Source of the DNA: Jacaranda mimosifolia
Taxonomy: Eukaryota; Streptophyta; Magnoliopsida; Lamiales; Bignoniaceae
NCBI GenBank assembly: GCA_018894105.1
Contig: CM032128.1
Coordinates: forward strand, 28,295,299-28,359,298
Direction: 5' to 3'
DNA: 64,000 nucleotides
The notes under the pieces were generated by a model. That model was not told the DNA's origin, made no database searches, and saw only the letters and a list, made by a program, of their open reading frames with translations. A program made the translations under genes and the position numbers. Below, in pieces: positions 58,060-64,000 of the stretch (the stretch's first letter is position 1; the number at the start of each line of letters is the position of its first letter).

Positions 58060-59560
58060 TGGAAGGATAGAGCTCGGTGTCGAAAAGGAAGAAAGCATTC
58101 ATCACCTTGGTAGAAGACATTGCTAAATTGAACCCCTAAGAAGAGAACAAGAAAAGGCACATGGCTGAGTGCATGATAGTGCATGATAGTCTTCACTTGG
58201 AAGCCCTCAGATTTCGAAGGGATAGACCATGAGGTGATAGTGCATAGACTGAACGTAGATCCCCAGGTTAGACCTGTCCAACAAAAGAAGAGGAACCACA
58301 GGGCGATGAAAAATCGGATCATAGAGGAGGAAGTGAACAAGCTTTTGAAGGCGTGACATGTCGTTGAGATCTAGTTCACGAAGTAGCTCTCAAATATGGT
58401 GATTATGCCAAAGACAGAGGAGAGGTAGAGCATGTGCACAGATTACTCATACTTGAACAAGGCCTGCCCGAAGGAACCCCTGCGCCTTGCCTCAAATTGA
58501 TGTACTGGTAGATTCAACAGCAATATGTGCTCTATTTAGCATGATGGATGCCTTCCAGGGATACCATCAAATTTTCATAGTAGGAGAGGATAGAGATAAG
58601 ACAACCTTCGTTACCGAAATGGGAATATTTTGTTGTAATGTCATGCTATTCGAATTGAAGAACGTGGGAGCAACTTACTAGAAGTTGATAAATAAGATGT
58701 TCAAAGACCAGATTGGAGTAAGTATGGAGGTATATGTTGATGATATGTTGGTCAAGAGCTTGAATGAGCTCGATTACCTAGTGCATTTAGAATAAGTTTG
58801 CGCTATTATGAGAAGATACAAGATGAAGCTTAACCCCGCCAAGTGCACATTCAGGGTCAATGGTGGAAAGTTCCTGGGGTACTTGGTTAGCAAGCACGGG
58901 AAAGAAACTAATATAGAAAAGATTAAAGCAATAATTGACATGAGCTTGCCTAAATCAGTGAAAGACGTTCAGAAATTGACTGGAAGAATTGTATCTTTAA
59001 ACTGGTTCATTTCGAGGTCAGGGGATAAGTGCTTGCCTTTCTTTAAAGTTCTGAGAAACATGAAGAACTTCCAGTGGGATGAGGAATGCAAAAAAGATTT
59101 TCAAGACCTCAAGGAGTATTTGGCCTTACCACATTTACTGGTAAAGCTTATTTTTAGGGAGCCCTTATACTTGTATCTAGCAACCTTTGAATATGCAGTG
59201 AGCTCAGTGTTAATTCGGGAAGAGGATTGGGTTCACAAGCCAATGTACTATATGAGCAAGGTGTTACAAGAAGCTAAAATTAGATACTTGGAGCTTGAGA
59301 AGTTGGCTCTGGCTCTTGTGGTGATAGTGAGATAGTTGAGGCCTTATTTTCAATCTCATAAATTATCATCTTGACTAATCACCCAATGAAATAGGTTCTT
59401 GCTAAGCCAGATGTTTTTGCAAGGTTGGTTAAGTGGGCAGTAGAACTGGGAGAGTTCGATTTAGAATGTCAAATCAGGAGCTCTATCAAAGTGCAGATTC
59501 TAGCGAACTTTGTGGTTGAGATAGTGGAGCAAGACCTCAAACCCAGCAAACCTATAGATT
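58060..59560 (+). pseudogene. pol: Reverse transcriptase and RNase H of the Tat element
   Basis: 58230-58470 in shifting frames gives remnants of the RT N-terminus (AMKNRIIEEEVNKLLKA, then CTDYSYLNKACPKEP). From 58487: SMMDAFQGYHQI, KTTFVTEMGIFCCNVM, an intact catalytic YVDD at 58733-58744, MKLNPAKCTFRVNGGKFLGY and TGRIVSLNWFISRSGDKCLP. RNase H follows from about 59150 (LYLATFEYAVSSVLIREED, YYMSKVLQEAKIRYLELEK), with a stop at 59333 and decayed sequence after it (FARLVKWAVELGEF). It ends in [12 protein letters not shown] near 59525, the tail of Tat RNase H. Stops at 58679 and 58793 and upstream frameshifts. The Tat integrase and 3' LTR are absent. Confidence 0.85.
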
Positions 59561-60990
59561 CAACATTGATGCAAGACGGATTTTGAAAGAAGGTGGGCAA
59601 GGATTTCTGGCATACTTGATTAATAAACCACGTGATACTGCTAAGCTTGAAGAAGTAGATATAGCAGCCGAATACCCAAATGTATTCTTTGAAGAGTTGA
59701 ATGCATTGCCTCTTGACTGCAAGATAAAGTTTGTTATACATACTTTGCCAGATGCGACGCTGTTCTCCAAGACCCCATATCGAATGGCCCCTACAGAACT
59801 TAAGGAGTTGAAAATTCAGCTGCAGGAATTATTGGAGAAAAAGTTTATCAGACCCAGCACATCTATGTGGGGAGCTCCAGTACTGTTTATAAAGAAGAAA
59901 GATGGGACTTTGAGGATGTGCATTAACTACAGAGAATTGAACAAGGTCACCGTCAAGAATAAGTATCCTCTGCCACATGTTGAAGAGTTATTTGATCTAC
60001 TACAAGGCTCTAAGATCTTCTTGAAGTAGGACTTGAGGCAGGGTTACTATCAGTTGAGAATTAAAGAAGAAGACATTCCAAAGATAGCCTTCAATTCTCG
60101 ATATGGTCACTTTGAATTCGTGGTGATGCCATTTGGTCTAACTAATGCCCCAGCGGCATTTATGGACTTAATACATCGAATCTTCAGACCATATCTAGAT
60201 CAATTCGTAGTCATTTTCATCTATGATATACTGATTTTCTCCAAGTCCAGAGAAGAGCATACGAAACACTTACACATCGTTCTTAAAACATTGAGAGAGC
60301 ATCAAATGTATGCTAAATTTAGTAAGTGTGAATTCTGGATAAATAGGGTAGCTTTTCTGGGTCATGTTATTACTTAACACGGGGTGGAAGTTGACCCTTC
60401 TAAGGCGGAAGTAATTGTCAACTAGAAAAGACCCAAAAATGTTATCGAGGTTTGAAGTTGTCTAGGCCTGGCTGGCTACTATCGAAGGTTTATCTAAGAT
60501 TTTTCAAAGATAGCTGGCCCGTTAACCAAACTGTCCCAAAAAGATCAACCTTTTAAATGGAATGAGGACTGTGAGAAGAGTTTTCAAGAACTGAAGAACC
60601 GGCTAACTACAACCCCAGTTTTAGCTCTTTTGGACGGGTTGAAAGGTTTCGTGGTACACGCCGATGCTTCTCTCAAATGACTGGGTTGTGTATTAATGCA
60701 GAGAAGGTGTGTCATTGCATATGCATCACGAAAGTTAAAGCCCTATGAGGAAAATTACCCAACCCATGAACTAGAACTAGCAGCGGTCATCTTTACATTG
60801 TCAAAGTGGAGGCACTATCTTTATGGAGCCACGTTTGAAATTTATGGAGCCTTCAATACTTATATTCGCAAAAAGACTTAAACATGAGACAGCGGAGGTG
60901 GTTAGAATTCTTGGAATACTATGATTTTTCTATCACATACCACCTGGGGAAAGTGAATGTAGTGGCCGATGCCTTGAGCTGAAAAGCAGG
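59560..60990 (+). pseudogene. pol: Reverse transcriptase and RNase H of a second Tekay chromovirus copy
   Basis: Takes over directly from the Tat sequence at about 59550-59575 and from there matches the chromovirus at 26235 onward. The open frame 59583-60029 has the RT N-terminus ([38 protein letters not shown]). 60033-60377 continues with [29 protein letters not shown] and FIYDIL at 60216, where the usual FIDDIL has lost its first Asp. RNase H follows (HADASLK, stop, [28 protein letters not shown]) to about 60990. Stops at 60027, 60375 and several later ones. Better preserved than the copy at 26264-29560. Confidence 0.88.
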
Positions 60991-61938
60991 AATGACTCAT
61001 TTGCAAGGGGTAGAATCGTCTAGTGGGTTAAGCTGGGGTGCTATGATAAGATTGAAACAACGGGTTTGGATTGCAGGAGTAACAGTACAACCCGAACTGT
61101 ATGAAGAAATTCATCAAGCTCAGGCTAGTGATGAATGGATAGCAGAACAGAGAAAAAGAGTTGAGAGTTCTATGGAGTTTGAGTTCGATTTTGATGATCG
61201 AGGTACCTTATTATTCCATAAGAGGTTGTGTGTGCCAGAAAAGATCAAAGAAAGATTGTTACAAGAAGCACACAGAACTAAGTTTTCTGTACATCCAGGA
61301 AGCACAAAGATGTATCATGATCTGAAGAAGCAATTTTCATGGAACGGAATGAAGAGAGATATTGCTGATTATGTGCAGAAGTGCTTGACCTACTAACTCA
61401 TAAAAGCAGAACATCAGCGCTCGTCAGGGTTGCTGCAGCCACTTTCGATTCCTAATTGGAAATGGGAGCAGGTCATAATGGACTTCGTGACTGGTCTACC
61501 GACAGCAAAATGAGGTTATGATAGTATTTGAGTGATAGTAGATCGGCTGACCAAGTCTGTACATTTCTTACCAGTCAAAATAGATACAATGTAGAGAAGC
61601 TAGCCGAACTGTACATTGAGAAATTATCTGACTGCATGGAATTCCAACCGGTATTGTGTTAAATCGAGATTTAAAATTTACATCAAAACTTGGGAAGAGT
61701 CTGCAGGAGGATCTGAGAACCAGATTACAATTTAGCTCTACCACTCATCCTCAGACGGATGGGCAATTAGAAAGAGTTATTCATATTTTGGGATCTAGAA
61801 AAGCATAGAGTTGGCACAGATAAGTCTCCCAGAACTATAACACCTGGGTTGATCCAAGAAACCATTGAAAAGATACATGTTATTAAGCAGAAAATGAAGG
61901 TAGCTTAGGATCAGCAAAAGAGTTACGCCGATAAGCGA
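60991..61938 (+). pseudogene. int: Integrase of the second Tekay copy, with internal deletion
   Basis: The zinc-binding part lies in the open frame 60992-61396: HPGSTKMYHDLKKQFSW and DYVQKCLTY, where the last zinc ligand Cys is replaced by Tyr. Core blocks follow: [10 protein letters not shown] (first Asp at about 61481), a decayed second block (NRDLKFTSK near 61660) and HPQTDGQLERVIHIL with the Glu at about 61770. Right after that block, compared with 30325-30530, about 200 bp is missing, removing the end of the core. Stops at 61394 and later. Confidence 0.83.
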
Positions 61939-62373
61939 ATGAAGGATTTGGAGTTTGAGGTTGGTGATCGAGTATTCCGTAAGATATCAACGAGAAAAGG
62001 GATTAGACGAATTGGTAAAGGTGGAAAACTTAGTCCAAGGTACGTTGGGCTGTATGAAGTATGTGAAAGAATTGGACTAGTAGCCTATCGTCTTTTACTA
62101 ACCCAAGATCTGGCAGGAATACACGATGTCTTTTGCATATCGCAACTTCAAAAATATTATCCTAATCCTTCCCACGTCATATCACCTGAACTGATGCAAC
62201 TAAAGAGTGATTTGAGATATGAGGAACAACCAGTTTACATCCTGGACCGAAAGTTCCGCAAGCTTAGAAATCGGAGAATACCACAAGTTAAGGTATTATG
62301 GCGCAATCATAACGTGGAAGAAGCCACTTGGGAACAAGAAGACCTTATGCGCCAATAGTATCCCGAGCTCTTC
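61939..62373 (+). pseudogene. GPY/F module and chromodomain of the second Tekay copy
   Basis: One open frame of 139 codons: LEFEVGDRVFRKIS, GKLSPRYVGLYEVCERIG (GPY/F with Pro to Leu), GIHDVFCISQLQKYYPNPSH, then the chromodomain YILDRKFRKLRNRRI and KVLWRNHNVEEATWEQED. The TAG at 62356 comes a few codons before the family's usual YPELF end, which is still readable after it (62361-62373). The best preserved chromodomain in the window. Confidence 0.87.
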
Positions 62374-62386
62374 TAGTATTCAAGCG

Positions 62387-62448
62387 AGAATCTGGGGGCC
62401 AGATTCTTCTAGAGGGGGACAGACCAGATTCTTTTAGAGGGGGAGCTC
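62387..62448 (+). other. Hairpin and duplicated polypurine tract before the 3' LTR
   Basis: A perfect inverted repeat AGAATCTGG-GGG-CCAGATTCT lies at 62387-62407. The unit CCAGATTCTTYTAGAGGGGG occurs twice (from 62399 and from 62424), so the polypurine tract AGAGGGGGA is duplicated; the second copy touches the LTR start. The related elements at 49345 and 31070 have single versions. Confidence 0.75.
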
Positions 62449-64000
62449 TGTAACACCCCTAATTATTTTTTTATGTTAATTATTATTTTATTTATTCTTG
62501 ATTGTGAAATCTTATTTAATTTAATTAGTTATAAAGTTGGGGGTTAGAATTACAATTTTTAAGGATTAAATTGAAACATTTTCTTGACTTAAGAGGTTTG
62601 CATGGAACAAACATAGTCAACGGGGGCGTGGGAGCAATTTTAAGAATTTCAAAGACTCAATTGAAGAATGCTCAATATTTGAGGACTAAATTGCAAAAAT
62701 GAAAATTGGATTTTGAAACCAAATGTGCAGCATTTCCTTCTCTATTTTTCTTTCTTTCTTCTCCTTTTTCTTTCATTTTTTCACTGCGGCAGAACAACTC
62801 ACCGGTGACAACTCACACCACCTCACCATCCAAACATTTTCCCTCACCATCCGGCCACACTTACACACATACACCGTTGACGGGCATTTCTCCATCGATG
62901 GCGAGAAGGCAAAAGGAAACCCACCTCGTGGGTTTCGTGGTAGCCGGTGGTAGAGAGGTCTAATCGGTGTTCTGGATGGACGGTTGCAGAGCTCTTAGCA
63001 TGGATAAAACATTGGTAGCCTTGCATGGGAGTTTTGCACGGCGGCAGTGACGGCTGACAATAATTAGAGCGCCGCGGAGAAAACCATTTTTGAAGGCTGT
63101 GAAGCTCATTTTTGGTAACTACAGGCCACGGAACTTGGAACCGAGGGCGCTGTTGGATAGCTCTCATTGAAAGATGAAGAACGACAGTGGTTTAGCAAGC
63201 TTCTGGTGGCGGTGGATGGCGGTCTGCGGCGACGGCGGGAGGACAGTTTCTTCCTCTCAACGTGATGATTACAGTGGTGTGGTTGGTTCATGAATCTGAG
63301 GCCTCGTTAAGTGGTTCAAGGTAAAGGATTGGAAGAAAGTTTTGTTGTATATATATATGTACATGCATATATATACTTTCCTATTGAGTTTGTATCCATG
63401 CCAAGAATAGAAATTTGGGGATGTTGATATGCCTATATATGTATGTATTGATTCCCTTGCTAAGGAATATTGAGTAGTAGACCCGGACACATCATGCAAA
63501 ATGCCAAATCAGATTTAATAATGGTATTAAGGATTATATTATAAGAATAAGTGAGATATGAATTATGGATGATATAAGGCATTTAATCATAATTTGTGGT
63601 TTAGGATGATAATATGGCTTAATCATGATTTTGTGAAAAGAACGACATGTCATATTATCTTTGAATCAATATGGACTGTCGTGGTTAAATTTAGTAATGT
63701 TGATTTATTAAAGGATTTTGTAATAGATGCTAATAATCTATTTTATCATGCTAGTGGATAAGTTAATAACATTAGAATGTTGTGATGCAAATTCTAGAAG
63801 CTGGTTAGGGTTGAACGAGAAATTTGACTATGGAATATTATTTTGAATAGGTGACAACGTGGGTCCCGCAGAGCAGTAGGCGATGATAGCTTCTTTTTGG
63901 GATACTGAAGGTAAGGGTCTACTAATTTGGCACTTCATTTCACTTATCGGTATTTGTGATAAACCCCTATGAGGGTTACTATTTCTGAACCGACTGTACT
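62449..64000 (+). mobile_element. 3' LTR of the second Tekay element, incomplete at the window end
   Basis: Starts TGTAACACCCCTAATTATTT right after the polypurine tract. GC-rich block at 62790-63300, then the conserved leader phrase AATAGGTGACAACGTGGGTCCCGCAGAGCAGTAGG at 63848-63882 (variants at 21904, 44884 and 50755) and a strong donor-like AAG|GTAAGGG at 63911. The conserved module and end lie beyond the window. The frames at 62706, 62844, 63106 and 63269 are inside it and are not host genes. Confidence 0.88.

Noticed and set aside
62706..63167. Overlapping frames resembling a small secreted or histidine/threonine-rich protein
   Set aside because: Located in the 3' LTR that starts at 62449, in the GC-rich leader block; no recognised domain.

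Overview
This window is nuclear DNA from a flowering plant, most likely a eudicot. The evidence is high AT content, long Ty3/gypsy LTRs that start TGTAACACCCC, chromovirus pol genes with a terminal chromodomain, a Tat-lineage gypsy element, a plant-type CACTA element with a Transposase_24 gene, a hAT insertion and introns with GT..AG ends. I cannot name the species. I see no intact host gene, rRNA, tRNA or CRISPR array. The window is a layered graveyard of transposable elements, and nearly every long open frame is a decayed transposon or lies inside an LTR.

Layout. 1-4880: minus-strand gypsy LTR with its primer-binding site and part of a non-coding interior. 4881-10701: AT-rich DNA with older repeats. 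10702-13535: minus-strand solo LTR flanked by TATAC. 13541-14330: degenerate AT-rich tandem repeat. 14579-14985: broken two-exon GRF zinc-finger gene, the only clear relic of a cellular-type gene. 15570-17270: an old dispersed repeat, then a second copy of the 4240-5365 segment that includes the same LTR/flank junction. 20340-42671: a probable CACTA transposon (Transposase_24-like gene at 40751-42195, terminal repeat ending at 42671) swollen by nested insertions: a full-length Tekay/Del-like chromovirus (20444-33819), which itself carries a hAT element (27437-29295) inside its RNase H region, and a minus-strand solo LTR (34959-38110). 43488-52078: a two-LTR, essentially non-coding relative of the chromovirus (LARD type) with a perfect CAATG target duplication. 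52079-54740: old duplicated DNA with a copia-like LTR. 55195-59560: 5' half of a Tat-lineage gypsy element, joined directly to the 3' half of a Tekay chromovirus (59560-62448) whose 3' LTR begins at 62449 and leaves the window.

How it works together. The gypsy LTRs share one plan: a TATA box about 250 bp in, a GC-rich block just downstream, a well conserved module of about 250 bp, a short palindrome, a pyrimidine tract ending in AG, then TGTTACA and a tRNA-Met primer site. A splice-donor-like AG|GTRAGG upstream of the module in most copies suggests an intron in the long 5' leader. All pol and gag frames carry stops or frameshifts, so none of these copies looks autonomous. The most notable observations are the Tat/Tekay junction, the possible LTR leader intron with its palindrome, the shared coiled-coil frame upstream of gag, and the LTR insertion present at both copies of a duplicated segment.
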